In this document: positions 39,975-50,479 of the stretch, one piece after another
Position numbering within the stretch: position 1 is the first letter of the stretch
Layout of the letters: every line of letters starts with the position of its first letter
DNA from: Photorhabdus thracensis
GTDB taxonomy: Bacteria; Pseudomonadota; Gammaproteobacteria; Enterobacterales; Enterobacteriaceae
Assembly (NCBI RefSeq): GCF_001010285.1
Contig: NZ_CP011104.1
Coordinates: 372,001 to 436,000 of the forward strand
Length of the DNA: 64,000 bases
Direction: 5' to 3'
Notes under the pieces: generated by a model
Databases searched by the model: none
What the model was told of the DNA's origin: nothing
Seen by the model: the letters and a program-made list of their open reading frames with translations, nothing else
Position numbers and translations under genes: made by a program

Positions 39975-41231
39975 GGGAACCTCTAAAAACTTTTCACAGC
40001 CACAAAATTGAGTAAAATGTAGGCACAGTACATCTCTGCAAGGTAGCGCTGTCATGATACCGCCTCGTTCTGCTTTAAAAAAAGACAAGCTGGCATCCGA
40101 ATATCACCGTCGAAAAATCGATGAATTAGGTGATCCGCTACTTGTTCTTGATAAGTATGTTGATTTCTCGGCACTGGCTGACACCATAGACCTTGTCGCG
40201 CCACGTATTATTTCTCCCAAAGGTGGACGCCCGCCATTCCCGACTGAGGTGATGGTTCGCATCATTATCCTGAAACATTTCCATAATCTTTCCGATGAAA
40301 AGATGGAATATCAATTGCTTGACCGAATGAGCTGGCAACGTTTTTGTCGCTTGACCGATGTCATTAATATTCCAGACCGTAACACGATTTGGTGTTTCGA
40401 AAAACGGATTGGCCAGGCAGGTGCCAGAGCGTTGTTTGAAGAGGCGAAGCATCAGCTTTCGACACAGGGATTCATTCCTAGAGGGGGTCAAATCATTGAT
40501 GCCACGTTGATTCCAGTTCCTAAGCAGCACAATAAGAAGGAAGAGAATGAACAAATCCGTCAGGGTAAAACCCCGGATAACTGGACAGCAAACAAACGAT
40601 GCCAGAAAGACACCGAGGCAACCTGGACGAAAAAGAACGGTAAAAGTTATTTTGGCTATAAACTGACCATTAATGTCGATACAAAATATAAAGTGATCCG
40701 CCACATCGCGACAGGAACCGCAGCTGTCCATGACAGCCAGTTTTTTGAAGCCGTTTTGGATCGGTCAAATACAAGTCGGGACATTTATGCTGATAAAGGG
40801 TATGCCAGCCAGATGCGTGAACGTGAGCTGAAGGAACAGGGCTATCGTGTTCATATTCAGAGGAAAGCGTCACGCAATAAGCCCTTATCAGACTGTCAGA
40901 AAGGCCGAAATAAGAAAATAGCGAAAACCCGGGCACGAGTAGAACATATCTTTGGCTCATTCTCTCAGATGGGTGAAAAATTTATCCGAACGATAGGCCA
41001 GCTGCGAGCCACTTTTGCGATGACTCTGAAGGCAACCTGCTATAATTTACAACGTTTGGTTTATTTTGGAAAATCCGGCATTCATGCCTTTTAATTCCGG
41101 TATGTGATGAAAAAGCGATGAGTTTATTTTTTCCCCTGAAAAAGCAAGAAAAAGTCATACACAATAAGGTCATTTATTGGTGAGTGCAAAATTGATCTTA
41201 TTTTTTGTATTGAGAGTTTTTAGAGGTTCCC
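39975..41231 (+). mobile_element. IS5-family insertion sequence inside nrdE (1257 bp)
   Basis: Both ends carry the perfect 17-bp inverted repeat GGGAACCTCTAAAAACT (39975-39991 and, inverted, 41215-41231). The target TATC is present at 39971-39974 and 41232-41235. One transposase gene in the same orientation as nrdE fills it. Intact repeats, intact transposase and exact target duplication point to a recent insertion, and the element is probably active. Confidence 0.95.
40054..41094 (+). CDS. IS5-family transposase
   Basis: The 346-residue protein has an amino-terminal DUF772-type region (GGRPPFPTEVMVRIIILKHF, about residues 56-75) and a DDE_Tnp_1 catalytic domain. Likely catalytic residues lie in IIDATLIPVP (Asp about 147), DIYADKGYAS (Asp about 246) and ARVEHIFGSF (Glu about 297). 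It appears intact. Transcription runs with nrdE and could read into nrdE 3' sequence and nrdF. Confidence 0.92.
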   Translation: MIPPRSALKKDKLASEYHRRKIDELGDPLLVLDKYVDFSALADTIDLVAPRIISPKGGRPPFPTEVMVRIIILKHFHNLSDEKMEYQLLDRMSWQRFCRLTDVINIPDRNTIWCFEKRIGQAGARALFEEAKHQLSTQGFIPRGGQIIDATLIPVPKQHNKKEENEQIRQGKTPDNWTANKRCQKDTEATWTKKNGKSYFGYKLTINVDTKYKVIRHIATGTAAVHDSQFFEAVLDRSNTSRDIYADKGYASQMRERELKEQGYRVHIQRKASRNKPLSDCQKGRNKKIAKTRARVEHIFGSFSQMGEKFIRTIGQLRATFAMTLKATCYNLQRLVYFGKSGIHAF

Positions 41232-42015
41232 TATCGAGAAAGGAAATCAAGATTCTCATGCGATTGGTTTGGGTCAAATGAATCTTCACGGCTATTTGGC
41301 AAGGGAAAGCATTCATTATGGTTCTGAAGAAGGAATTGATTTCACAAACATCTATTTCTATATTATCGCTTATCATGCTTTGCGGACTTCAAATCAGATC
41401 GCAATTGAACGAAATAGCTACTTTAAAACTTTTAAAGATTCCCGTTATGCCAGTGGCGAATTCTTCAATAAATATACGGAAAGATCATGGCAACCTCAGA
41501 CAAAAAAAGTCCGTCAACTATTTGAACAAGCAGGAATAACTATTCCTAGTCAACAAGACTGGCTTGAATTAAAAGCCTCAGTTATGGCTCATGGTATTTA
41601 CAATCAGAATCTTCAGGCTGTTCCTCCCACAGGTTCTATTTCATATATCAACAATTCAACCTCAAGTATTCACCCGATTGTATCCCGTATTGAGATCCGT
41701 AAAGATGGCAAAACAGGACGAGTATATTACCCTGCTCCGTTTATGACCAATAATAATCTTGAATATTACAAAGATGCTTATGAAATAGGGCCGGAAAAAA
41801 TTATTGATACTTATGCCGCAGCGACTCAACATGTCGATCAGGGATTATCACTAACACTCTTTTTTAAAGATGACGCCACTACACGCGACATTAACAAAGC
41901 CCAAATTTATGCCTGGCGTAAAGGGATCAAAACACTTTATTACATTCGTCTGAGACAAACCGCTTTAGAAGGTACAGAAATACAAGGCTGTGTTTCATGC
42001 TCACTATAAAATTAA

Positions 42016-42990
<975 letters not shown>

Positions 42991-43481
42991 AGAAAATGAC
43001 TTTATTTTATATAGAATATTTTGAACGTCAGATAACCATAATACGATAATATTCAAAAACAATATCATTAAGCCTGTTTTTCAAACGATAAAATGCCATA
43101 AAATCCTTATATTTTTTATGGTGTTTTTTACAGTTGCAACGATTCCTGTGAACATTCTCTGCCAGAAACAACCATTCCCCTCATATCAAACGATAGAAAA
43201 CATTAATAAGTCTAATTAATTGTAAATTAAATTTCATTCTAATCAGATATAATCAACATTATAAATTAATAACCAATTCCATCTAAAATACAATTACCGG
43301 ATTATTACTTACACTTCACAAAAATATATTAATAACAATAACATAGAAACAAATCATCCTTTCAGCAATAGAATAAATTCATAGAAAATAATTTGCTAAT
43401 AATAATGAAATAACGCCAAATATATTGACTTCAATTAATTTAATATCACTATTTTTTACATTAATTAACATTAACATAGGG
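42991..43481. other. AT-rich non-coding region between nrdF and proV
   Basis: Apart from the terminator below I see no gene on either strand. The DNA is very AT-rich with many A and T runs, as expected for the curved, H-NS-bound region upstream of proU in enterobacteria. This function is inferred from position. Confidence 0.5.
43094..43130 (+). terminator. Terminator of nrdHIEF
   Basis: CCATAAAA and TTTTTATGG form a stem around TCCTTATA, followed by TGTTTTTT, about 105 bp after the nrdF stop. Confidence 0.65.
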
Positions 43482-43509
43482 TTGTCAGGCTCTCTCAGTA
43501 TGTTAGGGT
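43482..43509 (+). promoter_or_regulatory. Candidate proU promoter
   Basis: TTGTCA (43482-43487) and TAGGGT (43504-43509) are 16 bp apart, 80 bp before proV. The unusual -10 hexamer TAGGGT and the short spacer resemble the osmoregulated proU P2 promoter of E. coli. Confidence 0.55.
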
Positions 43510-43588
43510 ATATATCTTCAAAGAATCATGCAGAGATGAATAATGCATAAAACCATTAAATAACCATTGAAAGGAAAGTAACTATTTC

Positions 43589-44788
43589 ATGGCAATTAAA
43601 CTCGAAGTTAAAAACCTCTATAAAATATTTGGCAACCATCCAGAATATGCATTCAAGTTACTGAATTCTGGCTTGAATAAAGATCAGATATTTGAAAAGA
43701 CAGGTCTGACTGTTGGTATACAAAATGCCAATCTGGCCATTGAAGAAGGCGAAATATTTGTCATCATGGGATTATCAGGCTCCGGAAAATCCACAATGGT
43801 ACGCCTTCTCAATCGTCTGATAAAACCGACTCGCGGTCAGGTATTAATTGATGGTGAAGATATTTCTGAGATTTCAGAAACAGCGTTAAGAGACATTCGA
43901 CGTAAAAAAATCAGTATGGTTTTCCAATCATTCGCACTGATGCCACATTTAAACGTCATGGAAAATACGGCTTTTGGTATGGAACTTGCCGGGATCCCCA
44001 AACAAGAACGCCACAAAAAAGCGTTGGATGCACTGAAACAGGTAAATCTGGAAAATTATGCGCAATCCTACCCAGATGAACTTTCAGGCGGAATGCGCCA
44101 ACGTATCGGGCTTGCCAGAGCACTGGCCAATAACCCGGATATTTTGCTGATGGATGAAGCATTTTCTGCCCTTGACCCATTAATTCGTACAGAAATGCAG
44201 GACGAATTACTCAGTCTGCAAGGTAATCAGCCACGAACCATCGTCTTTATCTCTCATGATTTGGATGAGGCAATGCGTATCGGCGATCGAATTGCCATTA
44301 TGCAAGGCGGTGTTGTTGTACAAGTCGGGACACCTGATGAAATCCTGAATAATCCGGCAAACGACTATGTGAAAACCTTTTTCCGGGGCGTAGATATCAG
44401 CCATGTATTCAGTGCCAAAGATGTCGCTCGCCGCCGCCCAGATTCTCTTCTTCATATTGCACCAGGTTTTGGCCCTCTTTCCGCATTGAAAGTCCTGGAT
44501 GACGAGAACAGGAATTATGGTTATCTGATCGAACGTGGGCAAAAGTTCGCGGGGGTGGTTTCCATAAATTCATTGGAAAAAGCATTACGGGAAAAAAAAC
44601 CGATCGAACACGCCATACTAACAGAGCCAACCGCCGTTGCCGCTGATATGCCTCTCAATGAATTGATTTCTGTTGTAGCACAATCACCTTGTGCGATTCC
44701 GGTTATTGGGGATAACGACAAATACATCGGCGTTATTTCCAAAGGGATGCTGTTGCAGGCTTTAGATAAGGAGACACCAAATGGGTAA
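43589..44788 (+). CDS. proV: Glycine betaine/proline ABC transporter, ATPase ProV
   Basis: The ATP-hydrolysing subunit of the ProU osmoprotectant importer. The 399-residue protein (400 in E. coli) has Walker [10 protein letters not shown] (residues 61-69), signature [15 protein letters not shown], Walker [13 protein letters not shown], and a carboxy-terminal CBS-domain pair (from about 280) used for regulation. GAAAGGAAAG precedes the ATG. It overlaps proW by 8 bp. High osmolarity should induce it. Confidence 0.97.
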   Translation: MAIKLEVKNLYKIFGNHPEYAFKLLNSGLNKDQIFEKTGLTVGIQNANLAIEEGEIFVIMGLSGSGKSTMVRLLNRLIKPTRGQVLIDGEDISEISETALRDIRRKKISMVFQSFALMPHLNVMENTAFGMELAGIPKQERHKKALDALKQVNLENYAQSYPDELSGGMRQRIGLARALANNPDILLMDEAFSALDPLIRTEMQDELLSLQGNQPRTIVFISHDLDEAMRIGDRIAIMQGGVVVQVGTPDEILNNPANDYVKTFFRGVDISHVFSAKDVARRRPDSLLHIAPGFGPLSALKVLDDENRNYGYLIERGQKFAGVVSINSLEKALREKKPIEHAILTEPTAVAADMPLNELISVVAQSPCAIPVIGDNDKYIGVISKGMLLQALDKETPNG

Positions 44789-45866
44789 TCAAAACAAACA
44801 TCAAACTCAACCTGCACAAGATACGAGGGATCCCCATCCCTCCTCGGCTGATAGCATAGATCCCTGGAGTAGCGAAGCCAATGTTGACAATTCAGCCGGT
44901 TCTGACTGGCTCGATGCACCAGCAACAACCGTACAACCTGAACATTTCAATATCATGGATCCATTCCAACACCCCCTTATTCCCTTAGACTCATGGGTAA
45001 CCCATGCTATTGACTGGGTTGTACTGAATTTTCGCCCGGCATTTCAGGGGATGCGTGTCCCAATTGATTTTGTTCTCAGCAATTTTGAGCAATTTCTAAC
45101 CTCAATGCCCGCACCCGTTGCAATCCTGTTTTTTGCTCTGATTGCCTGGCAGCTATCAGGTATTGGTATGGGTATTGCGTCACTTGTTTCGCTGATAATT
45201 ATTGGTGTAATCGGAGCATGGTCTGAAGCTATGGTCACTCTGGCATTGGCTCTGACATCTCTGCTGTTCTGTATCATCATTGGCTTACCACTGGGTATCT
45301 GGCTGGCACGCAGTGGAAGAGCCGCCAAAATCATCCGACCTCTGCTTGATGCTATGCAAACCACGCCGGCGTTTGTCTATCTGGTGCCAATTGTCATGCT
45401 ATTTGGTATCGGCAACGTACCTGGAGTTATCGTCACCATTATCTTCGCCTTACCCCCAATTGTCCGTCTGACAATTTTGGGTATCAAACAGGTTCCGTCA
45501 GATCTGATAGAAGCAGCCGAATCTTTTGGTGCCAGTCCTCGCCAAATGCTGTTTAAAGTTCAGTTACCACTGGCTATGCCGACAATTATGGCCGGTATAA
45601 ACCAAACTCTGATGCTCGCGCTGTCAATGGTTGTTATCGCCTCAATGATTGCCGTCGGTGGTTTAGGTCAAATGGTTCTACGGGGCATTGGTCGTCTTGA
45701 TATGGGGCTTGCCGCGGTAGGTGGAGTCGGGATCGTTATTCTCGCGATTCTCCTTGACCGTCTGACACAGTCTCTTGGTTGCGACAACCGCACCAAAGGA
45801 GGAAATCACTGGTATACCTCCGGGCCAATTGGGTTAGTTACCCATTTATTCAGCAAAAAAGCATAG
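44781..45866 (+). CDS. proW: Glycine betaine/proline ABC transporter, permease ProW
   Basis: The inner-membrane channel of ProU. The 361-residue product has the long hydrophilic amino-terminal extension (first about 95 residues) typical of enterobacterial ProW, then about seven spans and the ATPase-contact loop [20 protein letters not shown]. Its ATG lies within the proV end. The tail is followed by proX after 68 bp. Confidence 0.97.
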   Translation: MGNQNKHQTQPAQDTRDPHPSSADSIDPWSSEANVDNSAGSDWLDAPATTVQPEHFNIMDPFQHPLIPLDSWVTHAIDWVVLNFRPAFQGMRVPIDFVLSNFEQFLTSMPAPVAILFFALIAWQLSGIGMGIASLVSLIIIGVIGAWSEAMVTLALALTSLLFCIIIGLPLGIWLARSGRAAKIIRPLLDAMQTTPAFVYLVPIVMLFGIGNVPGVIVTIIFALPPIVRLTILGIKQVPSDLIEAAESFGASPRQMLFKVQLPLAMPTIMAGINQTLMLALSMVVIASMIAVGGLGQMVLRGIGRLDMGLAAVGGVGIVILAILLDRLTQSLGCDNRTKGGNHWYTSGPIGLVTHLFSKKA

Positions 45867-45934
45867 CCTTGCAAAGGCATATATCAAACTGCAAGTTTTT
45901 AAAAAATATGATGACGACTACAGGAGGAAAAACG

Positions 45935-46933
45935 ATGCGCAAAATAGTTATCTGGACTATAACCCTGTCATCACTGATAAGCTTTCAATCATTCGCTGTC
46001 AAGTTACCAGGTAAAGGTATCAGTGTACAGCCAATACAAAGCACCATTACCGAAGAAACATTTCAAACTCTTATTGTCAATAGGGCACTGGAAAAACTTG
46101 GCTATGATGTCAAACCAATCAAAGAAGTAGACTACAATGTCGCCTACTCCTCTATCGCTTCCGGTGATGCGACTTTTATGGCGGTAAGTTGGGAACCACT
46201 ACACAACAACCAATATCAGGCTGCCGGGGGAGATGCCAAATTTTATCGTGTTGGTAATTACGTAGAAAATGCTGCTCAAGGTTATTTGATCGACAAAAAA
46301 ACAGCGGAAAAATACCACATCACCAACATTGTGCAGCTGAAAGATCCGAAAATAGCCAAATTATTTGATATCAATGGTAATGGCAAAGCTGATCTTACCG
46401 GCTGTAACCCTGGATGGGGCTGTGAAGCTGCGATTAACCATCACCTTAAAGCTTATGACTTGAACAATAGTGTTGAACATAATCAAGGAAATTATGCCGC
46501 CATGATGGCGGATACCATTACCCGCTATAAAGAAGGTAAATCCATCTTATATTACACATGGACACCTTACTGGATCAGTGATGTGCTAAAACCGGGCAGA
46601 GATGTTGTCTGGCTGCAAGTTCCTTTCTCGGCTATGCCTGACGGTGAAAAAACAGACACAAAACTACCAAATGGCGCTAATTACGGTTTCCCGCCAAGTA
46701 TTATGCATATTGCCGCCAATAGAAAATGGGCAGAAGATAACCCAGCAGCAGCTAAGTTGTTTTCTATTATGAAAATACCGCTTGCTGATATTAACGCCCA
46801 AAACCTGCGGATGCATAATGGTGAAGCATCACAAGCAGATATCGAGCGCCACGCAAACAATTGGCTCAAAGCTCACCAAAAATTATTTGATAACTGGATT
46901 GAAACTGCCATCAAGACCGAAAAAACAAATTAA
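45935..46933 (+). CDS. proX: Glycine betaine/proline-binding periplasmic protein ProX
   Basis: The soluble periplasmic receptor of ProU binds glycine betaine and proline betaine in a Trp cage. The 332-residue precursor has a signal peptide (cleavage after SFA near residue 22). Ligand-site tryptophans are in AVSWEPLH and YTWTPYWI, and the family Cys pair in [11 protein letters not shown] 45935 follows a strong AGGAGGAAAA site; the frame is open upstream into proW but that part is not coding. Confidence 0.97.
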   Translation: MRKIVIWTITLSSLISFQSFAVKLPGKGISVQPIQSTITEETFQTLIVNRALEKLGYDVKPIKEVDYNVAYSSIASGDATFMAVSWEPLHNNQYQAAGGDAKFYRVGNYVENAAQGYLIDKKTAEKYHITNIVQLKDPKIAKLFDINGNGKADLTGCNPGWGCEAAINHHLKAYDLNNSVEHNQGNYAAMMADTITRYKEGKSILYYTWTPYWISDVLKPGRDVVWLQVPFSAMPDGEKTDTKLPNGANYGFPPSIMHIAANRKWAEDNPAAAKLFSIMKIPLADINAQNLRMHNGEASQADIERHANNWLKAHQKLFDNWIETAIKTEKTN

Positions 46934-46948
46934 CATACTGAATAATAA

Positions 46949-46980
46949 AGTGAATTGGCACAAGCCAATTCACTGTTTTC
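46949..46980 (+). terminator. Terminator of proVWX
   Basis: AGTGAATTGGC and GCCAATTCACT form a perfect 11-bp stem around ACAA, followed by GTTTTC, 15 bp after the proX stop. Confidence 0.85.
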
Positions 46981-47177
46981 CACTTACACCTTCCTTACAT
47001 CAAACTTAGTCAACTCATACAATGTTTGCCGGTTTCTTTCTGCCAGCATCTCGGTTTTATCATTGAAACTGATAATAAAAACTCATTACAATGCAAAAAA
47101 TTTAACTCATGACTACAGGCTCTTAGCGAGCTATCTACCCCCTCTAATTTGCTGTTTAAGCATAAGAAAATACATCT

Positions 47178-48368
47178 ATGAAAGAGAATATTTCCCATAC
47201 ACCATTAAGCCCGGCTTTGATTGCTCTGATGGCCATTGCCACAGGTTTGGTTGTTGCCAGTAACTACTATGCGCAACCGTTGCTTGATACTATCGCGCTA
47301 CAATTCAATCTGACTGCCAGCGAAGCGGGTTTTATTGTGACTTCAGCTCAGTTGAGCTATGCCGTAGGCCTGATATTCCTTGTACCATTAGGCGATATGT
47401 TTGAACGACGCAGCCTGATTGTCTCAATGACAATGTTAGCCGCTATTGGATTGCTGATTACCGCTATGTCACAAAATATCTGGCAAATGTTGCTGGGAAC
47501 TGCACTGACAGGCTTATTTTCAGTAGTTGCCCAAGTACTGGTCCCTCTGGCGGCAACACTTGCTCTTCCCCATCAGCGAGGAAAAGCCGTTGGTATAATT
47601 ATGAGCGGTTTACTACTTGGAATATTATTGGCAAGAACCATCTCCGGAGCAATGACTACGCTTGGTGGCTGGCGAACGATTTTTTGGGTTGCCAGCATCT
47701 TACTGGTGATTCTCTCCCTGACATTATGGCGCTGCCTGCCTCATTATAAACAAGTGACCACTCTCAATTACTTCCAATTACTTAGCTCTATTGCAAAACT
47801 CATCGCCACAACTCCCCTTCTAAGAGTACGCGCCATGCTGGGAGCACTGACATTTGCCAACTTCAGCCTTCTATGGACATCAATGGCATTCCTGCTCTCA
47901 GCACCTCCTTTTAACTACTCCGAAGGGATAATCGGTTTATTTGGGTTAGTCGGTGCCGCAGGAGCACTGATGGCAACTAAAACCGGGCAACTGGTTGATA
48001 AAGGAAAAGGTTCTCTGACCACCAGCATTTCTCTGGTACTACTACTTCTTTCATGGATACCGATTGGCTTCGCCAAAGAATCATTAATCGGCTTTCTGAT
48101 TGGTATCCTGCTCCTTGATACTGCGGTTCAGGGTGTTCACGTTACCAATCAAAGTACGATCTACCGTATCATGCCAGAAGCCAGAAACCGACTCACCGCG
48201 GCTTACATGACCTGCTATTTTATTGGTGGCGCCCTTGGCTCTCTGGTTTCAGGTTATGCTTATAAACATTCAGGCTGGTATGGCGTAGCTGCCGCTGGAA
48301 TGACCATCTGTATAATCAGCCTGATCGTATGGTTTTCAGGCAAAAAGCATGAGCCAAAAACGTTGTAA
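47178..48368 (+). CDS. MFS transporter (DHA1-type)
   Basis: The 396-residue inner-membrane protein has about twelve hydrophobic spans and the MFS motif VPLGDMFERRSL in the loop after span 2. It resembles the YgaY/YnfM group of sugar- or drug-efflux carriers. It sits between proX and ygaZ, exactly where E. coli has the pseudogene ygaY, so this may be the intact version. The substrate cannot be inferred. Confidence 0.85.
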   Translation: MKENISHTPLSPALIALMAIATGLVVASNYYAQPLLDTIALQFNLTASEAGFIVTSAQLSYAVGLIFLVPLGDMFERRSLIVSMTMLAAIGLLITAMSQNIWQMLLGTALTGLFSVVAQVLVPLAATLALPHQRGKAVGIIMSGLLLGILLARTISGAMTTLGGWRTIFWVASILLVILSLTLWRCLPHYKQVTTLNYFQLLSSIAKLIATTPLLRVRAMLGALTFANFSLLWTSMAFLLSAPPFNYSEGIIGLFGLVGAAGALMATKTGQLVDKGKGSLTTSISLVLLLLSWIPIGFAKESLIGFLIGILLLDTAVQGVHVTNQSTIYRIMPEARNRLTAAYMTCYFIGGALGSLVSGYAYKHSGWYGVAAAGMTICIISLIVWFSGKKHEPKTL

Positions 48369-48493
48369 GAAACAAGTTATGGTAAAAGAATGCCTAAATA
48401 AAAACATTTATGAAACATTTAGTAAGGATAATATTTTCTATTTGATTTCCTTTTGTTAATGTTACACAACATTTATATAACCGGATATATTGT

Positions 48494-49252
48494 ATGCCTG
48501 TTCCCGACGCATTAACGCCTTTACCCAATAAAAAATCCTCCTTTACTGAGGGAATAGTAGACAGTTTACCCATCGTTATCGGGTACATTCCCGTCGCTTT
48601 TGCTTTTGGTCTTAGCGCGGTCAAACTTGGCTTCACCCCAATAGAAGCCATTTTCTTTTCATGTATCATCTACGCCGGTGCAAGCCAATTCGTTATCACG
48701 GCCTTACTGAGCGCGGGCATGTCATTATGGGTTTCTGCCCTGACAGTACTGGCAATGGATGTTCGCCATATCCTTTATGGCCCATCTTTAAGACATCGCA
48801 TCAAAGATAAACTGACGGAGAAAAAAACCCTTATCTGGGCTTTTGGTCTGACAGATGAAGTTTTTGCCGCAGCTACCGCAAAACTGATTAAAAACCAACG
48901 TAGTTGGAGTGAAAACTGGATGGTTGCTATTACGGGCTGTTCCTGGCTTGCCTGGGTTGTTGGTACAGCAGCCGGCGCATTTCTTGGCAACGGTTATCTG
49001 GAATCTTACCCTGCGGTAGAAGCTGCCATGACTTTCATGTTACCGGCACTATTTCTGAGTTTTCTGCTTGCATCTTGCAGAAAACAAAACAGTTATTGTG
49101 TTGCAGCAGCGCTGATTGGGGCACTGTTGGGAATTACTCTTTTCTCAATCCCCGTTGCCATTCTGGCAGGTATTGTCGGTGGTTGTATCGCAGCATTGTT
49201 ACAACCACGAAATAGTTGCAATGACACTTATGAACAAAAGGAAACACAATGA
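48494..49252 (+). CDS. ygaZ: AzlC-family branched-chain amino acid exporter subunit YgaZ
   Basis: YgaZ and YgaH together export L-valine in E. coli. The 252-residue protein has about six to seven spans and the AzlC features PIVIGYIPVAFAFGLSAVKLG and FSCIIYAGASQFV. It overlaps the ygaH start (ATGA), so the two are co-translated. Confidence 0.95.
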   Translation: MPVPDALTPLPNKKSSFTEGIVDSLPIVIGYIPVAFAFGLSAVKLGFTPIEAIFFSCIIYAGASQFVITALLSAGMSLWVSALTVLAMDVRHILYGPSLRHRIKDKLTEKKTLIWAFGLTDEVFAAATAKLIKNQRSWSENWMVAITGCSWLAWVVGTAAGAFLGNGYLESYPAVEAAMTFMLPALFLSFLLASCRKQNSYCVAAALIGALLGITLFSIPVAILAGIVGGCIAALLQPRNSCNDTYEQKETQ

Positions 49253-49587
49253 TTGACAGTAGAATTTTGCTCATCGGACTATTTGTTGGGTTAGCCAACT
49301 TTTTGTTCCGCTATCTGCCACTACGTTTTGGTAAAGCGCGTCAGTCTGGCGGCAGACAAGGCGGAAAAACAGGCATTATTCTTGACAGTATTGGCATTGC
49401 ATCTATCTGCGCTTTACTCATCGTATCAGGTATACCTGATGTAATGAGAGACAGTAAAAAGCTATTTCCTACCCTGGTGGGCTTTTTAACTATCTGTTTA
49501 ATTTTTTACAAAACAAAGAAAATTATACTCGCAACGTTATTCGGAGCGCTACTTTTTGGACTAACATTCAAAATATTTATGAATTAG
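49249..49587 (+). CDS. ygaH: AzlD-family branched-chain amino acid exporter subunit YgaH
   Basis: The 112-residue small subunit of the YgaZH valine exporter has three to four hydrophobic spans and the AzlD-like FLFRYLPLRF segment near residue 22. Its ATG overlaps the ygaZ stop. mprA follows after 129 bp. Confidence 0.94.
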   Translation: MIDSRILLIGLFVGLANFLFRYLPLRFGKARQSGGRQGGKTGIILDSIGIASICALLIVSGIPDVMRDSKKLFPTLVGFLTICLIFYKTKKIILATLFGALLFGLTFKIFMN

Positions 49588-49668
49588 GTATCAATATCAA
49601 AAGAAATATGATGATAATAAATAACTACAATTGCTAAATTTATCTTTTAATATACCATTTGGATGTTT

Positions 49669-49684
49669 GATAACAAAAGTTATC
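49669..49684. promoter_or_regulatory. Palindrome upstream of mprA, candidate MprA operator
   Basis: GATAAC-AAAA-GTTATC is a perfect 6-bp palindrome 33 bp before the mprA start, a usual position for a MarR-family autorepression site. Assignment by position and symmetry only. Confidence 0.45.
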
Positions 49685-49716
49685 TTACCAGTTGAAACTA
49701 ATAAGGTATCTAAATA

Positions 49717-50244
49717 ATGGAAAGTTCGTTTACGCCTACCGAAGAATTACTGAATATTCGTGCAGCACAGCAAGCCAAATTAAATAAAGATATCCCTTAT
49801 CAAGAGATCCTGTTGACTAGGTTATCAATGCACGTCCAAAGCAAATTGCTTGAAAACCGTAATAATATGCTGAAAGCTCAAGGAATCAATGAGACTTTGT
49901 TCATGGCCCTGATGATCCTTGATACTAAAGAAAGCCACAGTATCCAACCATCAGAATTAAGTGCCGCATTAGGTTCTTCCCGTACTAACGCCACGCGTAT
50001 TGCTGATGAATTAGAAAAGCAGGAGTGGATTGAAAGGAAGGAAAGTCATAACGATCGTCGCTGTCTTCACCTTCATCTGACAGATCAAGGTACAAAATTT
50101 TTAAATAGTTTACTTCCACCTCAACATGATTGCTTGAGAAGACTTTGGTCATGCCTTGACCAGGAGGAACAAAAACAGTTAGAGAAGTTAATGAGAAAAT
50201 TACTGGTCAGACTTGATACAATGGGCGATTGTATCAAAAAATAA
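49717..50244 (+). CDS. mprA: MarR-family repressor MprA (EmrR)
   Basis: MprA represses emrAB and is released by uncouplers and aromatic drugs. The 175-residue protein (176 in E. coli) has a MarR winged helix; the recognition helix lies in [18 protein letters not shown] and the wing in [16 protein letters not shown]. It precedes emrA by 235 bp, more than in E. coli, with a strong hairpin in the gap. Confidence 0.96.
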   Translation: MESSFTPTEELLNIRAAQQAKLNKDIPYQEILLTRLSMHVQSKLLENRNNMLKAQGINETLFMALMILDTKESHSIQPSELSAALGSSRTNATRIADELEKQEWIERKESHNDRRCLHLHLTDQGTKFLNSLLPPQHDCLRRLWSCLDQEEQKQLEKLMRKLLVRLDTMGDCIKK

Positions 50245-50389
50245 CTTATTGTTTGATCGAGCAATTTTCATCCAAACAACAATTTTCTGGTTAAATTGTT
50301 CGAAAAAAATTTCCTTGTTAGCCAAGATGATCTTTTCTGCCAAAAGCTAACTATTATTCTTCGATAACATTGGATTCTGTGTAATTCAT

Positions 50390-50424
50390 CTTTCCAGTAG
50401 TGATGACATACCACTACTGGAAAG
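50390..50424. repeat. 13-bp perfect inverted repeat between mprA and emrA
   Basis: CTTTCCAGTAGTG (50390-50402) and CACTACTGGAAAG (50412-50424) form a perfect stem with a 9-base loop. There is no T tract, and emrA starts 56 bp downstream. It could be an attenuator, a protein-binding site or an mRNA stability element. Confidence 0.7.
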
Positions 50425-50479
50425 TGAACTGTAAAGATGATAGTGGCCAAAAGATAGATAACAAGCATGGAGATTTACT

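Larger units (their letters stand above)
38619..42009 (+). pseudogene. nrdE: Class Ib ribonucleotide reductase alpha subunit, split by an IS5-family element
   Basis: NrdE reduces ribonucleoside diphosphates. The first exon-like part (38619-39974, 452 codons) carries [17 protein letters not shown] and the catalytic-site NLCSEVLQ. The second part (41236-42009) carries [27 protein letters not shown] and the carboxy-terminal redox pair CVSC. Between them lies a 1257-bp IS with TATC duplicated at both edges. Joining 39974 to 41236 gives an open frame of 709 codons, close to the 714 of E. coli. As it stands, translation stops at 39986, giving 455 residues without the second half of the barrel and the tail cysteines. 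Loss of function is very likely. Confidence 0.95.

Noticed and set aside
40138-40960. Minus-strand ORFs inside the IS5-family transposase
   Set aside because: They are antisense to an intact transposase and resemble no known protein.
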